12,481 nucleotides of DNA from an uncultured Alphaproteobacteria bacterium (GTDB lineage: Bacteria > Pseudomonadota > Alphaproteobacteria > RF32 > CAG-239). The notes under the pieces are model-generated. The model ran no database searches. It had not been told where the DNA came from and saw nothing but the letters and a program-made list of their open reading frames with translations. Positions 1-6,625 of the stretch are shown here, piece after piece. The stretch is from the NCBI GenBank assembly GCA_944392285.1, contig CALXWF010000111.1:1-12481 (forward strand), written 5' to 3'. The position numbers and the translations under genes are program-made. The stretch's first letter is position 1, and the number at the start of each line of letters is the position of its first letter.

Positions 1-247
1 CAATAATCAGGTCGGGAAGCATTTTTTCATATAAATTCCTTTGGCTTCCCTCAGCTACCCAATTTTTATTTTGCTGCACAAATTTCTCAAGCTTAGCAAT
101 TTGTTCTTCTTTCGGATAATAGCTGCCGTCAGCTTTATTGCGACACACTTCATCCAAATTCAGACGCGGAAAGCCGAATTTTTTCTTAATTTCATAAGCC
201 AAAGAAGATTTTCCGGCCCCCAAAGGACCGATAATTAAAATTTTCAT
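1..247 (-). CDS. P-loop nucleotide kinase, FlaR/adenylate-kinase-like (partial, C-terminus beyond left edge)
   Basis: Only the first 82 residues are inside the window; the gene runs off the left edge. The protein starts MKILIIGPLGAGKSSLAYEI, a beta strand followed by a Walker A loop (GPLGAGKSS, residues 7-15). Next come an 'RLNLDEV' strand with an acidic residue, where this family has 'hLD', and later 'NWVAEGSQRNLYEKMLPDLII', matching the 'W-x-x-(D/E)-G-x..L..R..aD.ii' pattern of proteins annotated as DNA topology modulation protein FlaR or adenylate-kinase-like kinases. The family binds ATP; its real substrate is mostly unknown. The ATG at 247-245 is well supported by GGAGG at 258-254. It is transcribed divergently from the MazG-like gene. 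Other small P-loop kinases such as shikimate- or gluconate-kinase-like proteins are less likely, but the missing C-terminus prevents a firm choice. Confidence 0.8.
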   Translation of the reverse strand, partial: MKILIIGPLGAGKSSLAYEIKKKFGFPRLNLDEVCRNKADGSYYPKEEQIAKLEKFVQQNKNWVAEGSQRNLYEKMLPDLII

Positions 248-264
248 GAACGACCTCCGCGAGG

Positions 265-293
265 ATTAGACCAGAAAACAAAATTATTTTCAA
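265..293 (-). promoter_or_regulatory. Candidate housekeeping promoter for the P-loop kinase
   Basis: On the minus strand TTGAAA (293-288) is separated by 17 nt from TCTAAT (270-265). Each hexamer differs from the sigma-70 consensus at one position. The start point would fall near 258, right at the GGAGG ribosome site, so the leader would be very short. This is pattern matching only. Confidence 0.4.
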
Positions 294-310
294 CTTTTAA
301 AGGAAGTAAC

Positions 311-338
311 TTGTAAAAATACAAAATTCTTATAAAAT
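311..338 (+). promoter_or_regulatory. Candidate promoter for the mazG-like operon
   Basis: TTGTAA (311-316), 16 nt, TAAAAT (333-338), about 28 nt before the ATG at 366. The -35 lies in a short inverted repeat, TTGTA-N4-TACAA (311-324), which could be an operator or chance in AT-rich DNA. GGGAG at 354-358 is the ribosome site. Confidence 0.35.
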
Positions 339-365
339 ACAAATTACATAAAAGGGAGTAAAAAC

Positions 366-695
366 ATGACATTAGAGTTAAAGCCCTTACCCACTTTGGC
401 AGACTTGCAAAAATATGTCGCGCAAATGAAACAAGAACGCGGTTTTAATACGACAGACAAATTTTATGAATGTTGTTTATTTGCCGAAGAATGCGGCGAA
501 TTAATATCTGCCGTTCGCAAAAACAGCAAACACGGGTCAATAGGGTCAGGTTCCACCATTGGTAATGTTTCAGAAGAATTGGCAGATGTCCTGATTTATC
601 TTTGTTCCATAGCCAATATGCATAACATAGATTTAGAGGCCGCCTTCCGCGCCAAAGAAGAAAAAAACAAACAAAGAATCTGGAAAAGACTTTAA
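366..695 (+). CDS. MazG-like nucleotide pyrophosphohydrolase
   Basis: A 109-residue all-helical protein of the MazG/dCTPase-type superfamily, which hydrolyses (d)NTPs to monophosphates and pyrophosphate using Mg2+ held by acidic residues on paired helices. The signature is visible: E41-E42-x-x-E45 ('EECGEL') and E70-E71-x-x-D74 ('SEELADVLIYL'), followed by a basic 'KEEKNKQRIWKR' tail that resembles the substrate-contacting end of single-domain MazG proteins. Full-length MazG has two such domains (about 260 residues); this is the one-domain form, so the general name is safer than mazG. The ATG is preceded by GGGAG. A small unknown gene follows 38 nt downstream on the same strand and is probably co-transcribed. 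The likely role is cytosolic removal of aberrant or excess nucleotides; the substrate cannot be told from sequence. Confidence 0.88.
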   Translation: MTLELKPLPTLADLQKYVAQMKQERGFNTTDKFYECCLFAEECGELISAVRKNSKHGSIGSGSTIGNVSEELADVLIYLCSIANMHNIDLEAAFRAKEEKNKQRIWKRL

Positions 696-733
696 GTTAT
701 GTTGAATGGGAATATTGCATAAAAGGGATAGAT

Positions 734-1018
734 ATGAGGCATAACACAAACACCGAGCAGCTTGCCGGCACAGATAGTGCAATAGAAATCATGGGCGCGA
801 TGCGTGCAATCAGAATATCACGTTTGGCAAATGAAAAGGCCAAACCGGAAACAGAGCAAGATAAAAAGTTAATCGCCCGCTTGACCAAAGAACTTGAGCT
901 TTTGCGCGAAGAACGTCATCAACTCTATAAAGGCGATGAAAAAATAAAGAACAAGACTTTAACAACCTACGCCCAAGAGATGAAAGAATTTTTTGTGCGT
1001 AAGAAACATGAGCGATAA
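734..1018 (+). CDS. Small hypothetical helical protein, downstream of mazG-like gene
   Basis: A 94-residue protein I do not recognise. It is highly charged with a heptad-like, probably coiled-coil stretch around residues 40-62 ('KKLIARLTKELELLREERHQL') and a very basic C-terminus ('FFVRKKHER'). There are no cysteines, signal peptide or membrane segment. GGGA at 725-728 lies just before the ATG. It follows the MazG-like gene by 38 nt and ends 5 nt before a perfect hairpin terminator, which supports its being a real last gene of a two-gene operon. The reverse-strand open frames over it have no ribosome site or family resemblance. A nucleic-acid-associated or structural role is possible but unproven. 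Confidence 0.65.
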   Translation: MRHNTNTEQLAGTDSAIEIMGAMRAIRISRLANEKAKPETEQDKKLIARLTKELELLREERHQLYKGDEKIKNKTLTTYAQEMKEFFVRKKHER

Positions 1019-1023
1019 TCATT

Positions 1024-1052
1024 AAAAAAAGCGCCTTAATGGCGCTTTTTTT
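1024..1052. terminator. Bidirectional intrinsic terminator between the hypothetical gene and tRNA-Glu
   Basis: Perfect 12-bp stem: AAAAAAAGCGCC (1024-1035), loop TTAAT, GGCGCTTTTTTT (1041-1052). The A and T runs flank a GCGCC core, so transcripts from either strand end in a G+C stem plus U-run. On + it ends the mazG/hypothetical operon (stop codon at 1016-1018); on - it lies 2 nt beyond the tRNA CCA end. Confidence 0.9.
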
Positions 1053-1054
1053 AA

Positions 1055-1130
1055 TGGTGATCCCAACGGGATTTGAACCCGTGTTGCAGCCTTGAGAGGG
1101 CCGCGTCCTAGGCCACTAGACGATGGGACC
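1055..1130 (-). tRNA. tRNA-Glu (anticodon CTC)
   Basis: A 76-nt cloverleaf on the minus strand with CCA encoded (1057-1055). The acceptor stem is GGTCCCA/TGGGATC (with one G-U pair), the D-arm region contains the GTCTAGTGGCCTAGGAC pattern typical of tRNA-Glu, and the anticodon loop CTCTCAA (1098-1092) gives anticodon CTC (1096-1094), reading GAG. The T-arm is ACGGGTTCAAATCCCGT. The discriminator base is A. It is followed at once by the shared hairpin at 1024-1052. A second isoacceptor with UUC must exist elsewhere to read GAA. Confidence 0.95.
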
Positions 1131-1145
1131 CTTAAGACAAGAGAT

Positions 1146-1174
1146 GTAATAATATAGATTTTGCATCTTGGCAA
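1146..1174 (-). promoter_or_regulatory. Candidate promoter for tRNA-Glu
   Basis: On the minus strand TTGCCA (1174-1169), 17 nt, TATTAC (1151-1146). The -35 matches consensus at five of six positions and the -10 at four. The start point would be near 1139, about 9 nt before the mature tRNA 5' end. It lies in the 73-nt gap after the Nudix gene. Confidence 0.45.
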
Positions 1175-1203
1175 GTGTTTTTTTAAGTGAAAGTTTAATC
1201 TCT

Positions 1204-1728
1204 TTATATATTTTTATGCAAAATCTTTGACAATCCTTTGCGGATGGACGGCAGGCCGAAATCCTCAACTTTCAAATCTTGCGGCGCAACAAATGACAAA
1301 GCCGAATTTTCGCTTTTATCTAGGCATATCGGGGCATCATTTTTTATCCGGCAACAAAAGAACAAATCCAAAGGTGCCACTTCCATACCCGAATAAATAT
1401 ATTGGTTGGGAAGGCTAAACAAATATTTTTCAACCGCGACATCCAAACCGGTTTCTTCTTTAACCTCGCGCACAACGGCTTCCTCGGCGGTTTCACCGAT
1501 TTCAACAAAGCCGCCGGGCAAATCCCAGCTGCCTGCCGCCGGTTCTTTGGCACGCCGCAAAACCAACATTTCTCCGGCATCGTTAAAGACCAAAGCCGCT
1601 ACCCCCGGCGCCGGACTTTTATAAAACTCAAAACCGCACTGTGCACATTTTTTTGAAGATGCTGAAGACTCAACAAATTTTTCCGAGCCGCACTTGGGGC
1701 AAAACTTAAAAATTTCTAACGGATGCAT
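1204..1728 (-). CDS. Nudix hydrolase with N-terminal zinc ribbon
   Basis: A 174-residue cytosolic protein. An N-terminal zinc ribbon uses C10-x2-C13 and C28-x2-C31 ('CPKCG...CAQCG'). The complete Nudix box follows: G73-x5-E79-x7-R87-E-V-x-E-E-x-G-L95, with the catalytic REVKEETGL segment intact, so the enzyme should be active. The pairing of a C4 ribbon with a Nudix fold recalls NADH pyrophosphatase NudC, but the protein is much shorter than NudC (about 257 residues) and I do not see the NudC SQPWPFPxS motif. It is therefore better called a Nudix hydrolase of unknown substrate (a nucleoside diphosphate derivative or dinucleotide). The ATG at 1728-1726 has an excellent AAGGAG (1740-1735). It is divergent from the flavoprotein gene across a 121-nt gap. 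Confidence 0.92.
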   Translation of the reverse strand: MHPLEIFKFCPKCGSEKFVESSASSKKCAQCGFEFYKSPAPGVAALVFNDAGEMLVLRRAKEPAAGSWDLPGGFVEIGETAEEAVVREVKEETGLDVAVEKYLFSLPNQYIYSGMEVAPLDLFFCCRIKNDAPICLDKSENSALSFVAPQDLKVEDFGLPSIRKGLSKILHKNI

Positions 1729-1748
1729 GGTTTTCTCCTTTGTCTAAG

Positions 1749-1776
1749 AATATAAAGCAATTTTATCTTTTCGCAA
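1749..1776 (-). promoter_or_regulatory. Candidate promoter for the Nudix gene
   Basis: On the minus strand TTGCGA (1776-1771), 16 nt, TATATT (1754-1749), about 20 nt before the start codon. It lies back to back with the promoter of the divergent flavoprotein gene. Confidence 0.45.
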
Positions 1777-1800
1777 GCGGTTTATAACCTCAACCGGTGG

Positions 1801-1828
1801 TTTACAAAATCTCTACACTGATTATATT
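1801..1828 (+). promoter_or_regulatory. Candidate promoter for the flavoprotein gene
   Basis: TTTACA (1801-1806), 16 nt, TATATT (1823-1828); each hexamer differs from consensus at one position. The start point would be near 1835. That leaves no room for a ribosome site before the ATG at 1835 and favours the internal ATG at 1850. Confidence 0.5.
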
Positions 1829-1849
1829 AGATATATGGAGAAAATAAAA

Positions 1850-2422
1850 ATGAAAAAGATTTTGGTAATCTGCGCCAGCTATCGCACCTATAGCAACAGT
1901 GAAATTTTGGCCGCTTCTTTTATGGAAGGGGCAAAATCTGCCGGTCATGAGGTTAAAAAGTTTACCTTGCGCAACAAATTGGTGCGTCCGTGCCGCGCCT
2001 GTGATTTATGCTACCATAACGGAAAACCTTGCGTTATTGAAGATGATATGGAAGAGCTTTATACCGAAATAGATTGGGCAGATATTGTTGTTATGGCATC
2101 ACCTTTATATTATTTTGGTTTTCCGGCACAATTAAAAGCCATTATAGACAGGCTTTATGCCTTTGATGTTCAGGCCAAGCTCTCAAAAAACACCCAAAGC
2201 CTGATAGACCATGATAAAAGTTATATTTTAATTATGACGGCAGCAGCCGACAGAGCCGGTATTTTTGATTTGGTTAAACAACATGCCCACCAAATTTTTA
2301 GTGAATGGTTTCGGTGGCGCAATTTAGGGACGATTTTTGTTTCAGGCATTGTTGCCTCCGGAGATATTGTCAATCATCCGGCTATGGAAGAAGCCAAAAA
2401 ACTCGGCGCCTCGCTCAAATAA
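1850..2422 (+). CDS. Flavodoxin-fold NAD(P)H-dependent oxidoreductase / iron-sulfur-flavoprotein-like
   Basis: A 190-residue cytosolic protein of the NADPH-dependent FMN reductase (flavodoxin-like) superfamily. It opens 'MKKILVICASYRTYSNSEIL', a first strand plus an FMN-phosphate-binding loop, and later has 'ADIVVMASPLYYFGFPAQLKAIIDR' (from residue 77), the usual second FMN contact and helix. Between them is C48-x2-C51-x2-C54-x6-C61 followed by 'VIEDDM', the compact cysteine pattern known from iron-sulfur flavoproteins that bind a 4Fe-4S cluster; many relatives keep these cysteines without a proven cluster. An upstream in-frame ATG at 1835 is possible, but GGAG at 1837-1840 sits 9 nt before the ATG at 1850 and the promoter start point is near 1835, so I choose 1850. 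It is monocistronic with a hairpin just after the stop. The electron acceptor is unknown. Confidence 0.88.
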   Translation: MKKILVICASYRTYSNSEILAASFMEGAKSAGHEVKKFTLRNKLVRPCRACDLCYHNGKPCVIEDDMEELYTEIDWADIVVMASPLYYFGFPAQLKAIIDRLYAFDVQAKLSKNTQSLIDHDKSYILIMTAAADRAGIFDLVKQHAHQIFSEWFRWRNLGTIFVSGIVASGDIVNHPAMEEAKKLGASLK

Positions 2423-2424
2423 AA

Positions 2425-2448
2425 AACGGCCTCATTTCTGAGGCCGTT
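2425..2448. terminator. Intrinsic terminator of the flagellar operon, bidirectional
   Basis: Perfect 10-bp stem AACGGCCTCA (2425-2434), 4-nt loop, TGAGGCCGTT (2439-2448). Read on the minus strand it is followed by a T-rich run (the complement of 2426-2421), ideal for ending transcripts from flgL, whose stop codon lies 12 nt upstream. On the plus strand the following TATTTTCTC is a weaker U-tract that can end the flavoprotein transcript. Confidence 0.9.
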
Positions 2449-2460
2449 ATTTTCTCACGC

Positions 2461-4407
2461 TTATTTCAGGTAGTTAAGCAAAGATACACTCATCGCCGAC
2501 TGCAAAACCGAATAAGAGGCTTGAAGGTTGGTGCTTGCAAGCAAAGCTTTAACAGCGGCCTCGGTCTTGTCAACGTTTTTCAGGGAAGAAACGTTATTTT
2601 CCAAATTAGCTTTAACCAAAGTCTGATTATCAAGCGTATTTTTCAAAACGACCGTATTGGCATTCAGCTTTGCCTGAACCGAATAAAGGTCGGGGTTTTT
2701 GCTTGCCCCCGAGGCACTCCCGTTAAAGGTGCCGTCTTTAATCAGGTTTAAGGCTTCTTCAACGCGGTCTAAGGCAGAATTAATGTCAATAACTTCGCTA
2801 CCGGTCATCTCGGCCGGGTTTTGCGTGTTGACCAAGTTACCTTGAGCAATTTCGCCAAGTGCGCGGAAAAGCTGTTCAAATGCGGGGTCGCCGGCCGTAA
2901 TATCCATGGTAATGGATTGGTTTTCAGAAATACGTTTTTCTGAGCTCAGTTGTCCACCTTCATAATAAGTTTCTGAGCTGATGCTCCATTTGCCGGTAGA
3001 AACCATGGTTCCGGCATTACCATTTTCCGGGAAGCGGTTGGGATCAACGGTAATATAAAGCTCTGTTCCGTCAGGGCTGACACCGGTGACTTGCGCCTGA
3101 GGTGAAACATTATTGCCAAAACCGTCCAGATTAATGACTGAGCCGACCGGGAAAGATGTGCTGAACTCTGCATCTCCGCCGTTTGTAAGCGTCATATCAG
3201 CCTCAATCGGGGTAGATTCCTCAACCGTAATGGTTTTGCCGTCATCAGATACGGATTTAATGATATAAGACTTGGCATTGGCACCGGCATCATTACCGCC
3301 GATAACCAAAGTATCACCGGCACTTAAGGTATTAAATGCGCCATATTCGGTGGCCTTAATCGTATTTTCTGCCGCATTAAACGTCAAATCTCCGGTGGTC
3401 TTCTCACCGCCTTTAAGCGCAGGCTCCAAAAAGGCACCGGCATTGGCGGCGGTAATTGTCGCTTTATTGCCGCCGGTTGCGTCAAGCTCAAAAGAGATAT
3501 CGCCGGTCTTGCTGCCGTCAACTTCGCGGTTTGACAGATGAGCGCTGGAATTCGTCGGATATTTGACATTAACGCCGTCATAATATTGCTGAAATTCATC
3601 CAAAGTCGTAAACGGAAAGTTTACCGGCGGATTAACCGAAACGCCGCCGCCGAACAAATATTTTCCGTTGGCGGAAGTATTTAAGCTGTCGGTCAAAACC
3701 TGCATGGTCGTAAAGGCCAGATTTTGCAGCTGTTGCAAAACTTGAGCCTGATCATCTGTCATCAGGTGCGGCTCGCCGGTCGTAACGCCTTCTGCATTTA
3801 ACACCGAAGAAGCGCCGTTAACCGTATAGAGCGGAAAAGTAAATTTGTTTCCTTCAAATTTAAAATCAGCATTGGCCGGAAGTTTCGCCTGCAAAGCAGC
3901 CATAACATCGGCGCCGTAAGTATCGGTCCCCGGAGTCAGGCCTGAAATGTCAATATCATTGGCGCCCCATCCTTCGGCAGGTTCAGAAGTGCGAAAAGTA
4001 TATTGTGTGCCGTTAATGGTGAGCGTTTTACCGTCATAAACATCATTATTGCTGGTAAAAGAGATTTCACCGCCGGTATAATCAGGTGTAATCTTGTCCA
4101 AATCCATACCGCTGAAGCTGACCAAAGAGCTCTTAAAATCGGCAATAGCTTTGCTGACGGCATCAACAGATGTGTTCATGACATCAAGCTCAATGTTCAA
4201 GATATCATTGGTTTCCATAAAGTTTTTGGTTACCTGTAAAGAGGCTTCCAAGCTTACAATGCTGTAAGCACTCATTCCATAGCCGGAATAAGTCGGAGAT
4301 TTCAATCCGGTAATGGTCTGATAGTTATATAAATCAAGCGTAGCCTTGTTGGCCAAGGTACCGTTTAACAGATTCATATAAGTTGCATATGTAGGAACTC
4401 TTACCAT
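2461..4407 (-). CDS. flgL: FlgL, hook-filament junction protein (HAP3), enlarged
   Basis: Flagellin-superfamily protein secreted through the flagellar export apparatus; it assembles between FlgK and the filament. The conserved ends are present: an N-terminal helical segment (about 1-100, starting MVRVPTYATYMNLL), 'NTSANGKYLFGGG' (243-255), which matches the 'GrYlFgG' motif, 'YYEGG' plus 'dpaFeqLF' (481-514), and a C-terminal helical end, 'LENNVSSLKNVDKTEAAVKA' through 'SLLNYL' (602-647), typical of FlgL. At 648 residues it is about twice the enterobacterial length (317). The extra sequence forms two Gly/Thr/Asp-rich, beta-predicted inserts (about 103-215 and 256-480), where flagellin-family proteins carry their exposed D2/D3-type domains. 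There are no cysteines, as is usual for exported axial proteins. The start has AGGAGG 7 nt upstream, overlapping the flgK stop. It is the last gene of the operon. A second flagellin is less likely because of its position directly after flgK. Confidence 0.92.
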   Translation of the reverse strand: MVRVPTYATYMNLLNGTLANKATLDLYNYQTITGLKSPTYSGYGMSAYSIVSLEASLQVTKNFMETNDILNIELDVMNTSVDAVSKAIADFKSSLVSFSGMDLDKITPDYTGGEISFTSNNDVYDGKTLTINGTQYTFRTSEPAEGWGANDIDISGLTPGTDTYGADVMAALQAKLPANADFKFEGNKFTFPLYTVNGASSVLNAEGVTTGEPHLMTDDQAQVLQQLQNLAFTTMQVLTDSLNTSANGKYLFGGGVSVNPPVNFPFTTLDEFQQYYDGVNVKYPTNSSAHLSNREVDGSKTGDISFELDATGGNKATITAANAGAFLEPALKGGEKTTGDLTFNAAENTIKATEYGAFNTLSAGDTLVIGGNDAGANAKSYIIKSVSDDGKTITVEESTPIEADMTLTNGGDAEFSTSFPVGSVINLDGFGNNVSPQAQVTGVSPDGTELYITVDPNRFPENGNAGTMVSTGKWSISSETYYEGGQLSSEKRISENQSITMDITAGDPAFEQLFRALGEIAQGNLVNTQNPAEMTGSEVIDINSALDRVEEALNLIKDGTFNGSASGASKNPDLYSVQAKLNANTVVLKNTLDNQTLVKANLENNVSSLKNVDKTEAAVKALLASTNLQASYSVLQSAMSVSLLNYLK

Positions 4408-4414
4408 GATAAAT

Positions 4415-4421
4415 CCTCCTA
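4415..4421 (-). promoter_or_regulatory. flgL ribosome binding site overlapping the flgK stop codon
   Basis: Minus-strand TAGGAGG (4421-4415) contains the flgK TAG stop and a full Shine-Dalgarno, 7 nt before the flgL ATG. This suggests translational coupling of the two junction proteins. Confidence 0.8.
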
Positions 4422-6611
4422 ATTAACCATATTCAAAAGCAAATCCAATATTTCTTTGGACGCGGTAAAGGCTTGAGCGCAAGCCGCATAGGTTTGTTGA
4501 AACACAATCATCTGAGCCAATTCTTCATCAATGTCCACGCCGCTGATTTGAGCCTCTTTCAAAGAAATTGACTGCGTTAATTGTTGCTGATAAGCCAAAG
4601 TTGACTCTGAGCTGTTGGCCTGAGAAGCAACATTGCCGACAAAAGTAGAAGCATAATTGGCCAAAGTCGTTTGCGTCTCAGAAATCGTGCCAGACTGGTT
4701 AAAGTTCAGCGTTTGGTCAAAGATTTTGCCCATATCATTGGCAATATTGTTCATGGCCGGATTAAGCTGATATTGTCCTGAAGAGGCGTTAAACTCAGGA
4801 GCACCGCCGCTGATAAGGTTGGGTTGCTCTTGCAACTCTTGGCGCACCCCGATGGTGGCGGCCACGCCGGCATAAGACGGTTTCATTCCGAGCTTGTCCA
4901 AAACACCGGAGGCCGTACCGCCGGGCGCAACATTTTCATAAATTTCAAGCTGTGCGCCGGTTGTATTTTCAATACGCAACACATAACCGCTGCCGTTCGG
5001 GACCAAAGAGGCGCGCAATTGCTGATTCAAGTTTGGGTCGCTGTTAATTTTGTTAACAATATCTTGCACGCTGTCATTGGGGTAGATATTAATCGTTCCC
5101 AAAGGTGTGTCACTGTTGCTGTCGGAAAAACCGATAGTAACAATATCTTTTAAGCCGAGATTAACATTTTTGCTGATAACCTTTGAGTCATAAATATATT
5201 CGTTACGATTGGCGACAAAAAAGTCATTCATACCAAAGAAGTTTGAAAAACCTTCAAAATCTCTGTCATAATTACCGTCGCCGTTAACATCATATTCAAT
5301 GGTAACATTGGTGCGTTCGCCGCCGGGTGTTGAGCTGGTTTCATCCATAATTGAAATGGAATAGGTGCTGTCACCCGTATCAATATACAGATGCCCGTCA
5401 TCATCAATTCGGCATTCGGCCTGAGGCAGGTTAGCCCCATCGGGAGAACGCAACCAGTCATTAATTGTGGTGGTCATATCGGTAATGCTGCCGCCTGTAT
5501 CGGGAAAATGCAAATCACCGAGCAAAGTCGTGGTCGCAACTTGCTTACCCTCCGCATCAAAAATCGTAAACCTTACATCACCGTTCGAGATTCTGATATT
5601 TTGGTTATCAGGATTAATAATATCACGATTACCGGTAATGCTTGAAGGCGTTTGCGGATAAGCAGTACCTTGGTTGTGCACTTGGTTAATGGCATCTTTC
5701 AACACACCGGCCAATTCATCAAGCTGTGACTGCAAAGAGGGCAGGGTCACATCGCGAATTTCAATCAAGCCTTTGAGCTCACCTTGCGTAAGCTGGTTGG
5801 TAATATCAACGCCGTCAACCATAATACCGCTGATTGCGCCGCTTGCATAAGTTGAGGTTGCACTGGTTTGCGTAACGGCATTATGAGTCAATTTATGCGG
5901 GTCTTTATCCAAGAGCATAATACCGTTTGTGGTCTGGATAACAATTTCGCCGGTATCGCGTGTGAAATAAGAGATATCAATCTTTTCGCTGAGATTACGC
6001 AAAGCCGTATCGCGCTTATCTTCCAAATCAGCAACGCCGTCATAACCTAATACCTTATATTTAACGATATTCTCATTCAGCTCATCAATCTCATCAAGCA
6101 AGTCGTTAATCTCATCAACCGAATTACTGATGTTAAGGTCAGCCTCGCCGCGCAATTTTTGAATTTCTTGCGAAATATAGTTCAAACGCGACGTTACGGT
6201 TTGGGCTTGATTAAGCAGGTTGTAACGACCCGCGGCAGATGTAACGTCAGAGGCAAAAGAGTTAAAAGCCGTCTGCAAACTGGCAACATTTGCCGAAATT
6301 GAGTTATCACCTTCAGGCGTACCGAGTAAAACTTCGGTTTTGCTCAAATATTGGTTTTGCGCATTAAGCTGTCCGGTCAAGCTGTTAGAGCTTAAAAAAC
6401 TTCTGAGCAAACCTTCATTAACACTGCGGGTAATATCCCCGAGCGTAACACCCATGCCTGAGCCGGCCAAGACAACAGAACTTTGTTGGGCCTGCTTGCG
6501 TGTATAGCCTTCCGTGTCAACGTTGGCAATATTACGTCCGATAATGTCAAGCTGCGACTGAGCAACTTTCATGCCGCCGAGGGCTGTTCCGAATCCTGAA
6601 ATTAAAGCCAT
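4419..6611 (-). CDS. flgK: FlgK, hook-filament junction protein (HAP1), enlarged
   Basis: First junction protein on the hook, exported by the flagellar type III system. The N-terminus (MALISGFGTALGGMKVAQSQ, then 'IGRNIANVDTEGYTRKQ', 24-40) is the flagellar rod/hook/HAP signature. Residues 277-316 ('GELKGLIEIRDVTLPSLQSQ'...'AINQVHNQG') are the classic FlgK D1 region. The C-terminal end ('SGVDIDEELAQMIVFQQTYA'...'ILDLLLNMVN', 690-730) is diagnostic of FlgK. Coiled-coil-prone helices lie at about 140-185. At 730 residues it is well above the about 550 of enterobacteria. The excess is a variable beta-rich middle (about 330-600) that includes D441-V-N-G-D-G-N-Y-D, a calcium-loop-like motif, and a hook-IN-like 'GTINIYPNDSVQDIVNKINS' module (505-524). 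Two cysteines (400 and 711) are unusual for an axial protein. The ATG has GGAG 7-8 nt upstream within the flgN stop region. Confidence 0.95.
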   Translation of the reverse strand: MALISGFGTALGGMKVAQSQLDIIGRNIANVDTEGYTRKQAQQSSVVLAGSGMGVTLGDITRSVNEGLLRSFLSSNSLTGQLNAQNQYLSKTEVLLGTPEGDNSISANVASLQTAFNSFASDVTSAAGRYNLLNQAQTVTSRLNYISQEIQKLRGEADLNISNSVDEINDLLDEIDELNENIVKYKVLGYDGVADLEDKRDTALRNLSEKIDISYFTRDTGEIVIQTTNGIMLLDKDPHKLTHNAVTQTSATSTYASGAISGIMVDGVDITNQLTQGELKGLIEIRDVTLPSLQSQLDELAGVLKDAINQVHNQGTAYPQTPSSITGNRDIINPDNQNIRISNGDVRFTIFDAEGKQVATTTLLGDLHFPDTGGSITDMTTTINDWLRSPDGANLPQAECRIDDDGHLYIDTGDSTYSISIMDETSSTPGGERTNVTIEYDVNGDGNYDRDFEGFSNFFGMNDFFVANRNEYIYDSKVISKNVNLGLKDIVTIGFSDSNSDTPLGTINIYPNDSVQDIVNKINSDPNLNQQLRASLVPNGSGYVLRIENTTGAQLEIYENVAPGGTASGVLDKLGMKPSYAGVAATIGVRQELQEQPNLISGGAPEFNASSGQYQLNPAMNNIANDMGKIFDQTLNFNQSGTISETQTTLANYASTFVGNVASQANSSESTLAYQQQLTQSISLKEAQISGVDIDEELAQMIVFQQTYAACAQAFTASKEILDLLLNMVN

Positions 6612-6618
6612 GACCGTT

Positions 6619-6625
6619 ACTCCTA
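6619..6625 (-). promoter_or_regulatory. flgK ribosome binding site overlapping the flgN stop codon
   Basis: Minus-strand TAGGAGT (6625-6619) joins the flgN TAG stop to the flgK Shine-Dalgarno, 7 nt before the ATG. The geometry is the same as at the flgK/flgL junction. Confidence 0.8.

Noticed and set aside
1835..1849. ATG at 1835 as start of the flavoprotein
   Set aside because: The predicted transcription start is at the same place and GGAG at 1837-1840 serves the ATG at 1850, where family similarity begins.
2305..2751. Plus-strand open frame crossing the flavoprotein 3' end into flgL
   Set aside because: It reads through the operon terminator hairpin and two confirmed genes, and its composition is that of a shadow frame.
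3250..3480. Short DNA repeats rich in CACCGGC/GGCATTGGC within flgL
   Set aside because: They are brief coincidences from Gly/Ala/Asn codons in the beta-rich insert, without regular spacing; not a CRISPR or tandem array.
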